Positions 27,804 through 35,749 of a stretch of DNA of 64,000 bases are shown here, piece by piece. How positions within the stretch are numbered: position 1 is the stretch's first letter; each line of letters starts with the position of its first letter. The position numbers and the translations under genes are program-made. The DNA lies in the NCBI RefSeq assembly GCF_041429775.1, contig NZ_CP163421.1:2071001-2135000 (forward strand). Direction: 5' to 3'. Source of the stretch: Glycocaulis abyssi (GTDB lineage: Bacteria; Pseudomonadota; Alphaproteobacteria; Caulobacterales; Maricaulaceae). Below the pieces are notes generated by a model. The model saw only the letters and a program-made list of their open reading frames with translations, was not told where the DNA came from and made no database searches.

Positions 27804-29092
27804 GCCGCTCTGAACGGATCCTGCATCAGGATCACGTCCTCGCGCTCCGGGCTGGTGGAGACCATGGCAACGGGTGCTTCGATCAGCTCCTCGATACGGC
27901 GCACATATTTCACCGCCTCTGCGGGCAGATCAGCCCAGGAGCGCGCACCTTTGGTGGAGCCGCTCCACCCTTCCATCTCCTCATAGACGGGCTTTACGCG
28001 CGCCTGATCGGCAGTGGAGGCGGGCAGACGGTTAATGATCTTCCCGTCGAGCTCATACCCGGTGCAGACTTTAAGCGTTTCAAATCCGTCGAGCACATCC
28101 AGCTTGGTCAGCACGATGCCATTGAGCCCGTTGATCTTGGCAGACTGGCGCACCAGTACCGCGTCAAACCAGCCGCAGCGGCGCTGGCGGGAGGTGACGG
28201 TGCCAAACTCATGGCCCTTCTCCCCGATCAGGCGGCCGGTCTCGTCGGTCAGCTCGGTCGGGAACGGGCCTTCGCCCACGCGCGTGGTGTAAGCCTTCAC
28301 TATGCCCAGCACATAGCCGGTCTTGCCGGGGCCAACGCCTGTACCGGCTGCGGCCTGGCCTGAAACCGTGTTGGAGCTGGTGACGAAAGGATAGGTGCCA
28401 TGATCCACGTCCAGAAACGCACCTTGCGCGCCCTCAAAGAGGACTTTCTTGTCCTCGGCGATGGCTTCATCCAGCAGCCGCCAGACCGGCGCGGCATAGG
28501 GCAGGATTTTCGGCGCGATCTCCAGCAATGAGGCCACCAGCTCGTCAGCAGAGTATTCCGCCTCGCCATAGCCACGGCGCAGCGCGTTATGGTGATGGAG
28601 CAGGTCGGCCACGCGGGCGCGCAGGCCCTGCTCGTCGGCCAGATCAATCACGCGCACGGCCCGGCGGCCCACCTTGTCCTCATAGGCAGGGCCAATGCCC
28701 CGGCGCGTCGTGCCGATCTTCATGCCGTCATCGCGATTCTCGCGGAAGCCATCAAGCTCGCGGTGAACGGGCAGGATCAGCGCCGCCGTCTCGGCGATCT
28801 TGACCAGATCAGGCGTGATGGCGACACCTTGCGCGCGGACCTTCTCCACCTCGGCGAGGAAAGCCCACGGATCGATGACAACGCCATTGCCCAGAAGCGA
28901 GAGCTTGCCGCGCACGACGCCGGAGGGCATCAGCGACAGCTTGTAGACTACCCCGTCCACGACCAGCGTGTGACCGGCATTATGACCGCCCTGAAAGCGC
29001 GCCACCACGTCGGCCCGCAAGGACAGCCAGTCGACAATCTTGCCCTTGCCCTCGTCACCCCACTGGGCGCCGACGACGACTACATTGGCCAT
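27800..29092 (-). CDS. purA: Adenylosuccinate synthetase
   Basis: Converts IMP and aspartate to adenylosuccinate with GTP, the first committed step of AMP synthesis. I start at 29092 ([23 protein letters not shown]), giving 430 residues. GDEGKGK P-loop, [26 protein letters not shown] and the FVTSSNT and [11 protein letters not shown] segments are all conserved. It overlaps the end of the permuted oxidase by 4 bp, convergently. Confidence 0.97.
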   Translation of the reverse strand: MANVVVVGAQWGDEGKGKIVDWLSLRADVVARFQGGHNAGHTLVVDGVVYKLSLMPSGVVRGKLSLLGNGVVIDPWAFLAEVEKVRAQGVAITPDLVKIAETAALILPVHRELDGFRENRDDGMKIGTTRRGIGPAYEDKVGRRAVRVIDLADEQGLRARVADLLHHHNALRRGYGEAEYSADELVASLLEIAPKILPYAAPVWRLLDEAIAEDKKVLFEGAQGAFLDVDHGTYPFVTSSNTVSGQAAAGTGVGPGKTGYVLGIVKAYTTRVGEGPFPTELTDETGRLIGEKGHEFGTVTSRQRRCGWFDAVLVRQSAKINGLNGIVLTKLDVLDGFETLKVCTGYELDGKIINRLPASTADQARVKPVYEEMEGWSGSTKGARSWADLPAEAVKYVRRIEELIEAPVAMVSTSPEREDVILMQDPFRAA

Positions 29093-29216
29093 GAGAGAAA
29101 CTCCGCTTGATATGCGGAATGACGGCTTAAACGCCCCTTGGCACCGGGGCAAGCCCGGTTGGCCGCTAGCCCTGAATCAGGCTTGGCTTTCCGCAAGCGA
29201 TAAATGGGAGAAAGGC

Positions 29217-29792
29217 ATGAAATTCCATATCCAGACTATCGGACCGGCATTGGCGGGCACTGCGTTGCTTGCCTCGGCGGCCAGCGCACAATGCGACACC
29301 AGCCAGCTGGAAGAGCTTGCTTTCGTGAACGGCAGCTGGAACGCCTATGCATGGGATGGAAGCTTCGCCGGCCAGCGCTATTTCGTGCTCGACGGGGATG
29401 GCTGCGGCGCGGTGGAGCTGGCGGTTCAGGGCGAAATGTTCAGCCCGCACCGCAATCTCGGCCTCAACAGCCAGGACGGTCTGTGGATCGAGCGCGCGAC
29501 CATGGATGATGCCAGCGTGGAGATGTCCGGCCCGCTCGGCGCGGACGGCGTGCTGGCCATGGAGGGCCTGCTAACCGAAGCCGATGGCAGCGAGATGCCG
29601 GTACGGTCCCGCTGGGCGGCGCGCGATGACGGCACGATGATCCACAAGCAGGAAATCCGCTATGGCAGCGGCCAGCCATGGAGCATTTTGCGGGCCTATA
29701 CCTATGTCCGCCCCGAGAACGACCCCAACGGAGCCGAGCCCGGCATGAACGATATGGGGCCGGAGCTTGGCGAAGACGCGTTCGACGGCTAG
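29217..29792 (+). CDS. Secreted protein of unknown function
   Basis: The 191-residue product has a signal peptide ending ASAASAQ (about residue 25), then a beta-rich domain (NGSWNAYAWDGSFAGQRYFVL, GDGCGAVELAVQG, RSRWAARDDGTMIHKQEIR) and an acidic Gly/Pro/Met-rich tail. It resembles small lipocalin-like periplasmic domains only in general character; I do not recognise it. GGGAGAAAGG precedes the ATG. It is divergent from purA. Confidence 0.65.
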   Translation: MKFHIQTIGPALAGTALLASAASAQCDTSQLEELAFVNGSWNAYAWDGSFAGQRYFVLDGDGCGAVELAVQGEMFSPHRNLGLNSQDGLWIERATMDDASVEMSGPLGADGVLAMEGLLTEADGSEMPVRSRWAARDDGTMIHKQEIRYGSGQPWSILRAYTYVRPENDPNGAEPGMNDMGPELGEDAFDG

Positions 29793-30352
29793 CGCCCGAA
29801 GCGCCAGCTGATCCGCGCGCCAACCTCATCAAGGCCCTGATTGCGGCCCTGGCCGAGGATCTGGCCGTTGGAGAAGTGCTCGTAATAGACGCCTACAGCA
29901 ACGCTCGGCGTCACGGCATAGTCGAGGCCAAGCTGGGTATGAAACAGCAGGCGCGAGCCCAGAAGGGCACGTGAGCCTGCGAGGCGGATACGATCGGGAT
30001 CATTGGGCGGCAATTGCGATACGTCACGCACACCGTCGTGATAGGCGACACCAAAACCGCCATCCACCGACCAGTTCTCTGAAAAATGCCCGGTCCACAG
30101 GAAGCCCGCCGCGCCCAGATTGGTGTTCCCGGCCGAATTGAACGAGCCATAGAGATAGGGGCGCGGCGACCAGACCGGGGACAGGAAGTCCGGGCTGTCA
30201 AACACGACCTGCCCGGTTATCTGCACCCCGTCCTCGATGCTGCGGGCCAGATCATGGGCGACGACGCCCAGCCGGATTTCGCTGATCTGGGCTTGCGCCA
30301 TACCAGCGGAGAAGGACAAGGCCAGAAGGCCAGCAATTAACGACGTGCGCAT
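29789..30352 (-). CDS. PagL-like lipid A deacylase, outer membrane
   Basis: I start at 30352, where GGGGGA precedes the ATG. The 187-residue product has a signal peptide (ends AGMAQA), then alternating beta-strands typical of an 8-strand outer-membrane barrel. Near the end YYEHFSNGQILGQGRNQGLDEVG carries the His-Ser pair and NxG-x-D/E pattern of PagL acyloxyacyl hydrolases. The C-terminal ISWRFGR-type strand is outer-membrane-like. PagL removes the 3-O acyl chain of lipid A; the specificity here is inferred. Its stop overlaps the convergent neighbour by 4 bp. Confidence 0.75.
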   Translation of the reverse strand: MRTSLIAGLLALSFSAGMAQAQISEIRLGVVAHDLARSIEDGVQITGQVVFDSPDFLSPVWSPRPYLYGSFNSAGNTNLGAAGFLWTGHFSENWSVDGGFGVAYHDGVRDVSQLPPNDPDRIRLAGSRALLGSRLLFHTQLGLDYAVTPSVAVGVYYEHFSNGQILGQGRNQGLDEVGARISWRFGR

Positions 30353-30644
30353 GGGAATCCCCCGGTTGAACGGGTTCACCATATGGCGGAATGCAAGGAA
30401 GGAAAAGCGGCCTGTTGGACGCAAGGTGGGACCCGCCACGGCGCCGCGCCGGCGCTCCATCGCCCCCCTCAGTGCGATTTGTGTGCCGCGCTGGGACATC
30501 CGGGCGGATCCCGGCACACGCTTCGCAAGATTGGTGCTCACGAGGGTGCGCCTCGCCGGAGTCGGCATCTCCGGCCACCCATGCCTAGCGGTCAAGAATG
30601 GCGGTTAATGTGCGTTAATGGGGCAATTGCGCGGCGGAGTACGA

Positions 30645-31169
30645 TCACGGCCGGTAGGGAATTATCGCATCGAGCTCCAGCGTATAGGCCACAGCGGCCA
30701 GATCCGTGTCCTGGCGCTGCACGCGGATCACCCCTTCGGCGTAGATCGGATCCCACAGGCCGGCGACCTCCACCGGCTCGGATGTTTCCACATAGACCAG
30801 CTGGTTGGGCGGCGGCGGCGGCACGTGAATGCACGCACCCACATAAGGCACCAGCAGGAAGCGGGTCACCCGTCCGCCGGAAAAATAGTCAAACGGCAGG
30901 ATATAGCCGCCAAGCCGCACGCGCTGGCCATCCAGCTCCTCGACGGCAGCAAAGCTCATGATCTGCGGAAACTGCTCGGTGCCGAAATGGTCAAACCCCA
31001 TTTCCATCGCCTGCATCTGCTGCAGACGGGCAAGCCGCTCGCCCTCGCCTTCGGGCAGCAGATCGGCCCAGACAATGGACCGCGCAGCATCGCCATCACC
31101 CGCACGGGCAGTACCCGCCGGCAGGCTGGCGGCGAAAAAGAGACCGATCACAAGCGCACGTATAACCAT
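30645..31169 (-). CDS. DUF3299 exported protein, probably zinc-responsive
   Basis: A 174-residue protein with a signal peptide (ends GTARAG). The DUF3299 pattern is clear: VWADLLPEG at the start, LDGQRVRLGGYILPFDY, and FLLVPYVGACIHVPPPPPNQLVYV with the conserved Cys and His. Function is unknown; the family often accompanies zinc-uptake genes. A Zur-box-like palindrome lies 47 bp upstream, after the His-rich ZrgA-like gene, so it probably belongs to the same regulon with its own promoter. Confidence 0.85.
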   Translation of the reverse strand: MVIRALVIGLFFAASLPAGTARAGDGDAARSIVWADLLPEGEGERLARLQQMQAMEMGFDHFGTEQFPQIMSFAAVEELDGQRVRLGGYILPFDYFSGGRVTRFLLVPYVGACIHVPPPPPNQLVYVETSEPVEVAGLWDPIYAEGVIRVQRQDTDLAAVAYTLELDAIIPYRP

Positions 31170-31215
31170 GCGCGGAATGTGTGCACACGCGCCCCGCGCG
31201 GCAAGTGCCGCTTAC

Positions 31216-31232
31216 ACGTTATAATATAACGT
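31216..31232. promoter_or_regulatory. Zur-box-like palindrome upstream of the DUF3299 gene
   Basis: ACGTTATAATATAACGT, a perfect 17-bp palindrome around a central A, with the GTTA-N5-TAAC core of Zur operators. It sits between the zrgA-like stop and the DUF3299 start. The same core spacing occurs upstream of the ZIP gene. Confidence 0.7.
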
Positions 31233-31235
31233 CAA

Positions 31236-32003
31236 TTAACGAATGGAGAGCCTGGCCGAGGACGCGGTGAGCGTGTCCGACGCACTGCGCGTGCCGTCGA
31301 AAAACTGAATGTTTACGCGCTCAAGACGGTCAAATCCGTCAAACAGCGCACCGGTGTCCACACGGGTAAGCCGGGTGGGCGCAGAGCACGCATAGGTCCA
31401 GGTCACAAAGCCGTCAGAATAGCGGCGCTCGCCGTCACCATGGCTGTGGCTGTGGCTGTGGCTGTGGCCATGCCCATGGTCATGGGCGTGGTCGTCGGGA
31501 GGTGTTTCGGCTTCGCTGTGATCGCCGTAATGGTCGTGTGCGTGATCGTATGCGTGATCGTGATCCGCCTCATCATGGTCATGCCCGTGATGATCGTGGT
31601 CATGGTCATGCGGCTCCTCGCCATCATGGTCCATATGCTCATGGTCGTGATCGTGATCACCGGAATCGGCTTCGGCAGGCGGGAAACCCTCAAGCAGTGT
31701 TTCGGTGAGGCTGCATCCGGCCTCGGCATTGAAGGCCGGGCGGGCATCACCCTCAAGCGCCGCGATGGCAGCCGCCACCAGCGCATACTCGTCCGCGTTA
31801 CGCGGCGCGCGTTCAAAGCCGATCAGATTATAAAGCGGGCTTTCCAGCTCCGCGACCAGCGTGCCGTCCGGATTGATCGCAACAGCCAGCTCGGCAAGCC
31901 CGTGAACATGCGTCCCGGCATGGCGGTGCTCGTGGTCCTGCGCCAGGGAAGGGGCGGTCAGGGCGGTGCCGGCAAGAAGCGTGGCGAGGACGAGGCGTTT
32001 CAT
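31236..32003 (-). CDS. ZrgA-like (DUF2796) His-rich periplasmic zinc protein
   Basis: A 255-residue exported protein: signal MKRLVLATLLAGTALTAPSLAQ, then HAGTHVHGLAELAVAIN and LESPLYNLIGFERAPRN, the DUF2796/ZrgA signature. Residues ~110-195 are an extreme His/Asp run (repeated HDHDH and HSHSHS), expected to chelate several zinc ions and hand them to a transporter. Its start overlaps the ZIP gene stop (ATGA), so the two form one operon. Confidence 0.9.
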   Translation of the reverse strand: MKRLVLATLLAGTALTAPSLAQDHEHRHAGTHVHGLAELAVAINPDGTLVAELESPLYNLIGFERAPRNADEYALVAAAIAALEGDARPAFNAEAGCSLTETLLEGFPPAEADSGDHDHDHEHMDHDGEEPHDHDHDHHGHDHDEADHDHAYDHAHDHYGDHSEAETPPDDHAHDHGHGHSHSHSHSHGDGERRYSDGFVTWTYACSAPTRLTRVDTGALFDGFDRLERVNIQFFDGTRSASDTLTASSARLSIR

Positions 32004-32887
32004 GGCTGCTCTCCTGATTGGCTCACACGATGAACGTTTGTGTGCCCATCGCCGTTCCGGACCGAGGCTGGACCGCCTACGGGGCCAAAATGCGGCGCGG
32101 CGGAAATGACCAGCGCGTCTTCATGGGCATGATCATGGTCGTGGGCGTGATGATGATGGTGATCGTGTCCGGCCCTGTGCGCCGCCGTCAGGCCCGTGGC
32201 CGCGACAATGCCCAGCACCACCATCGGCACGGCGCGGCGAAGCCCCCCTGTACGCGCGTGGACCAGAAGATGGGCGGCGGCCACATGGATCAGTACCCCG
32301 GCAGCAAGGCCCAGCAATCCGGCCACCAGCGCAGGCGACAGCGCGCCTGCAAACGGCGCAGTAGCCCCGGCAAAAACAAGCGTGGATACACCCGCCGCCA
32401 GGAAGGACCAGAGCGCGGCGCGGCCATCGCTTAGCCCGGCGCGCTGCAGAAGGATGAAGCACACCGCCGCATCAGCCGGCTTGTGCAGCAGCAGGCCCGC
32501 ACCAGCCGCCAGGCCGGAAAAGGAGTCCGAGGCGAAGGCAATCGTGTAGGTCAGCCCGTCAAAGGCGGCGTGCAGCGCAATCGCCAGCACGGGCGCGAGC
32601 GCGGCAGCGGCCTCCCGGTCCGGCGCAAACAGGCCCGCAGCCCGGCGCAAGACCAGGCCCATCACCAGACCGGCCCCGATCATCCACACCGCTATCGGGG
32701 AACCGGCGAGCGATTCCGGGATCAGGTGAAGGACGGCAATGGTGAGCAGCAGGCCGGCGGAAAACGCGGCCAGCAGCGGCGAGTGCGCGCGCGTAAACCC
32801 TGCAGCCACACGCATGCCGGCAAGCGTGATCAGGACCACGCCTGCGGCCAGCAGGGCAAATACGAAGGTGAGCGTCACCGAGTCCAA
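32000..32887 (-). CDS. ZIP family zinc permease
   Basis: A 295-residue inner-membrane transporter with eight hydrophobic helices. Metal-site helices carry LHAAFDGLTYTIAF (TM4, with H and D) and LLHKPADAAV (TM5, HKxxD/E). LLTIAVLHLIPESL is a further conserved ZIP segment. A His-rich loop (HDHHHHHAHDHDHAH) lies near the C-terminus. Imports Zn2+ or another divalent metal. The start is a TTG at 32887 with GGAG 5 nt upstream. It has a Zur-like box ~50 bp upstream and is the first gene of the zinc unit. Confidence 0.85.
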   Translation of the reverse strand: MDSVTLTFVFALLAAGVVLITLAGMRVAAGFTRAHSPLLAAFSAGLLLTIAVLHLIPESLAGSPIAVWMIGAGLVMGLVLRRAAGLFAPDREAAAALAPVLAIALHAAFDGLTYTIAFASDSFSGLAAGAGLLLHKPADAAVCFILLQRAGLSDGRAALWSFLAAGVSTLVFAGATAPFAGALSPALVAGLLGLAAGVLIHVAAAHLLVHARTGGLRRAVPMVVLGIVAATGLTAAHRAGHDHHHHHAHDHDHAHEDALVISAAPHFGPVGGPASVRNGDGHTNVHRVSQSGEQP

Positions 32888-32930
32888 AACGGCTCCAGAC
32901 CGGCAGTATCAGCGCCATCGGGCGCGCTGC

Positions 32931-32952
32931 CGTAATGTTATTCTGTAACGAG
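32931..32952. promoter_or_regulatory. Zur-box-like site upstream of the ZIP operon
   Basis: GTTATTCTGTAAC (32937-32949) keeps the GTTA-N5-TAAC core seen at 31218-31230, with flanks AAT/GAG. It is placed at the expected promoter position for the ZIP-zrgA unit. Confidence 0.6.
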
Positions 32953-33281
32953 GTCTGGATTTAGCGGTTCAGCGCCGCGCTGGCAAGGCGGGGCGGGTGA
33001 AAAAGCTGTGGGGAGAGCGGGAGACCCGCAGACTGTCATGGCCCGGCTGGCCTGCGCCCGCGCAGGCGGGTGTCCGGGCCACCCATGGTGTCTCCCCCCG
33101 TTTACGGGGGGAGTGCCCCTGAAAGGGGCGAGGGGGGGGGGGGGATTGCACGAAACAAACTCCCCCCTCCGTCAGCTGCGCTGACACCTCCCCCGTAAAC
33201 GGGGGAGGACATCACGTTGCAGGCATGGATCACCCGCATGAAGCGGGTGATGACAAGGGGTGGTCAGAGAATGGCGCGAAC
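32953..33281. repeat. Intergenic block of palindromes and a G13 run
   Basis: No gene is supported between the zinc operon and bfr. It contains hairpin TGGCCCGG/CCGGGCCA with a long internal stem (33040-33081); hairpin CTCCCCCCG/CGGGGGGAG (33092-33113); its inverted relative CTCCCCCG/CGGGGGAG (33188-33207); a run of 13 G (33132-33144); and hairpin TCACCCGC/GCGGGTGA (33230-33250). The first and last share the flanks ATGG and TGACA with the hairpin at 11541-11561, so they belong to one repeat family. Confidence 0.75.
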
Positions 33282-33758
33282 CTACTCCTGATCGCCCATC
33301 ATGGACTGCATATAGCGGTCCTCGCCGATGCGGCCGATGAGTTCGAGTTGGGTTTCGAGGAAGTCGATATGCTCTTCTTCCGATTTCAGGATCACTTCCA
33401 GCAGATCGCGTGAGCCATAGTCACGCACTTCCTCGCAATAGGCGATGGCGTCCTTGTAGACCGGGTGGGCTTTCAGCTCGGCCTTGAGATCGAGCTCCAG
33501 ACATTCTTTGAGCGTCTCGCCGATCATCACCTTGCCCAGATCCTGCACATTGGGCAGGCCCTCGAGGAAGAGGATACGGTCGATGAGCATATCGGCATGC
33601 TTCATCTCGTCGATGGATTCCTCGTACTCGATTTTCGCGATTTTGTTGAAGCCCCAGTTCTTGAACATGCGGGCATGCAGGAAATACTGGTTGACCGTGG
33701 TCAGCTCCAGTTTGAGCGCCTTGTTGAGATGCTCGATAACGCCGCTATCGCCTTTCAT
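33282..33758 (-). CDS. bfr: Bacterioferritin
   Basis: A 158-residue 24-mer haem ferritin that stores iron in the cytoplasm. I start at 33758, after an AGGAGG site. Ferroxidase ligands are visible: E in LNKALKLELTTVNQY, E and H in YEESIDEMKHADMLIDRILFLEG, and LKSEEEHIDFLETQLELI. Met in DEMKHADM is the haem ligand region. The ferredoxin that mobilises iron from it (bfd) is encoded just upstream on the same strand. Confidence 0.95.
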   Translation of the reverse strand: MKGDSGVIEHLNKALKLELTTVNQYFLHARMFKNWGFNKIAKIEYEESIDEMKHADMLIDRILFLEGLPNVQDLGKVMIGETLKECLELDLKAELKAHPVYKDAIAYCEEVRDYGSRDLLEVILKSEEEHIDFLETQLELIGRIGEDRYMQSMMGDQE

Positions 33759-33879
33759 GGCCCTCGCCTCCTGCCTGTTTGCCTGATTTGCCCACAGACT
33801 ACAGGATAGAGAGCGGAGGCGAAAGCCCAAGCCCCTGATTTTGTTTGCTTTTGTTTCTAAGAGGCGTTTGCAGCGGAGC

Positions 33880-34080
33880 CTATTCGGCGGCGATGGCGTG
33901 CGGCATCGGCTCCATCGGCGCGAGCGATTGCTCGATCAGGCTCGCCGCTTCTTCAAAGCAGCGCCCGCAGCGCGGCTTGGCCCCGCACGCCTTGAACGCG
34001 CTCGTCACGTCCTGCGCGCCGCCTTGCGCGGCCTCGCGGAACTGCGAGCATTTCAGGGCGTTACAGATGCACACATACAT
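33880..34080 (-). CDS. bfd: Bacterioferritin-associated ferredoxin
   Basis: A 66-residue [2Fe-2S] protein that reduces the bacterioferritin core to release iron. The four cluster cysteines are in YVCICNAL and CGAKPRCGRC, the Bfd pattern. Located ~120 bp upstream of bfr on the same strand. A Fur-box-like site lies 70 bp upstream. Confidence 0.92.
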   Translation of the reverse strand: MYVCICNALKCSQFREAAQGGAQDVTSAFKACGAKPRCGRCFEEAASLIEQSLAPMEPMPHAIAAE

Positions 34081-34149
34081 GGGCGGGCGAACCTTTGATG
34101 CCGGGAAAGCGCCTTATCGCGACGCATTCGCATTTGCATGTCCCACACC

Positions 34150-34170
34150 TGCGAATGATTGTCAATTACG
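34150..34170. promoter_or_regulatory. Fur-box-like site between bfd and gltD
   Basis: TGCGAATGATTGTCAATT (34150-34167) resembles the common Fur operator TGCGAATGATTCTCA seen before iron-uptake genes. It is placed for control of bfd, which in other bacteria is induced on iron starvation. Confidence 0.5.
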
Positions 34171-34312
34171 TCGTTCAGGCACGTCATTCTGACCGCTTGC
34201 GGAAGTGTCATCTTCATGTTGCAATGCAGCACTTGTACGGACAAAGCGCGACGATGTTTGACGCGCGCCGGACAACCGCCTTCATTTGTTTCTCGCCGCG
34301 AAGGAGAGCGCC

Positions 34313-35749
34313 ATGCTCCGTTTCACAGAGCTGGACCAGAGCTACCCTGCCAAGCGCCCCGCCGCCAAGCGCCGCGGCGATTTCGACGAGATTTACGCGC
34401 CCTTCAACCCGAAGGCCGGGGCCGATCAGGCGGCGCGCTGCTCACAGTGCGGCGTACCCTTCTGCCAGTCGGGCTGCCCCTTGCATAACGATATTCCAGA
34501 CTGGCTGATGCTGGCGGCGGAAGGGCGCATGGAAGAGGCGTGGGAGCGCTCCAGCGCCACCTCCACCATGCCGGAAATCTGTGGCCGCATCTGCCCGCAG
34601 GACCGCCTGTGCGAAGGCGCGTGCGTGATCGAGCAGTCCGGCCATGGCGCGGTCACCATTGGCGCGGTCGAAACCCACATCACCGAGACGGCCTGGAAAG
34701 AGGGCTGGATACAACCCATCCGGGTGAAGCGCGAAACCGGCTTCTCTGTAGGAGTGGTGGGTGCTGGCCCGGCGGGCCTTGCCGCAGCAGAGCGTCTGCG
34801 TGAGCAGGGCCATTCCGTCACCATCTATGACCGCCATGACCGCGCGGGCGGGCTGCTGGTCTATGGCATTCCCAATTTCAAGCTGGACAAATCGGTCGTG
34901 GAACGGCGCACGCAGCGCCTCGAACAGAGCGGCGTGGCGTTTCAGCTCAATACCGAGCTTGGCAAAGATGTGAGCCTTGATGAGCTGCGCGAGCGCCATG
35001 ACGCGGTGTTCCTCGCCATCGGCACCTACAAGGCGCGCGCGCTCACCTGCCCCGGCTCTGGCAGTGAGGGCCTGATCCCGGCGCTGGACTATCTCATCGC
35101 CTCCAACCGGCGCGGATTTGGCGAGACGATTGCCGATGAAGCCCGCCTGCAGGCCAAAGGCCGCAAGGTGGTCGTCATTGGCGGCGGCGATACGGCGATG
35201 GACTGTGTGCGCACGGCCATCCGTCAGGGCGCGGCGAGTGTCACCTGCCTCTACCGGCGCGACCGGGAGAACATGCCCGGCTCCTTGCGCGAAGTGACCC
35301 ATGCCGAGGAAGAGGGCGTGGTCTTTGAATGGCTTTCCGCGCCGCTGGCGCTCAAAGGCGATGCCACCAAGCTGTCCGGCGTGCGTGTGCAGCGCATGGG
35401 GCTCGGCGCACCTGACGCGGATGGCCGCCGCCAGCCGGTCGCGCTGGAAGGCACCGAAACCGAAATGGACGGCGATCTGGTCATCGCGGCGCTGGGTTAT
35501 GAGGCCGAAGACATGGATACGGCCTGCGGCGGGGGTGGCCCTGTGCTGACCCCGCGCGGCACCGTGCGCGTGACGGAGCGCTGCCGCACCAGCATACCCG
35601 GCGTCTATGCCGGCGGCGACATTGTGCGCGGCGCGTCTCTGGTGGTCTGGGCCATAAAGGATGGCCAGGACGCCGCCACCACCATCCACACCGATCTGAT
35701 GGCGCGCGTTGCCGAAGGGCAGACGCGCGAGCTGGAGCCTGCCGAATGA
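34313..35749 (+). CDS. gltD: Glutamate synthase, small subunit
   Basis: NADPH-oxidising beta subunit of GOGAT, 478 residues. An N-terminal double [4Fe-4S] ferredoxin-like part has CSQCGVPFCQSGCPLHNDIP and ICGRICPQDRLCEGAC. FAD site: GVVGAGPAGLAAAERL. NADPH site: VVIGGGDTAMDC. The end IPGVYAGGDIVRGASLVVWAIKDGQ is conserved. I start at 34313 after GGAGAGC. The stop overlaps gltB (ATGA). Confidence 0.96.
   Translation: MLRFTELDQSYPAKRPAAKRRGDFDEIYAPFNPKAGADQAARCSQCGVPFCQSGCPLHNDIPDWLMLAAEGRMEEAWERSSATSTMPEICGRICPQDRLCEGACVIEQSGHGAVTIGAVETHITETAWKEGWIQPIRVKRETGFSVGVVGAGPAGLAAAERLREQGHSVTIYDRHDRAGGLLVYGIPNFKLDKSVVERRTQRLEQSGVAFQLNTELGKDVSLDELRERHDAVFLAIGTYKARALTCPGSGSEGLIPALDYLIASNRRGFGETIADEARLQAKGRKVVVIGGGDTAMDCVRTAIRQGAASVTCLYRRDRENMPGSLREVTHAEEEGVVFEWLSAPLALKGDATKLSGVRVQRMGLGAPDADGRRQPVALEGTETEMDGDLVIAALGYEAEDMDTACGGGGPVLTPRGTVRVTERCRTSIPGVYAGGDIVRGASLVVWAIKDGQDAATTIHTDLMARVAEGQTRELEPAE

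Noticed and set aside
31440-31708. Plus-strand open frames rich in Val/Met opposite the His-rich protein
   Set aside because: They are the antisense of the HDHDH repeat region and have no ribosome site or family resemblance.
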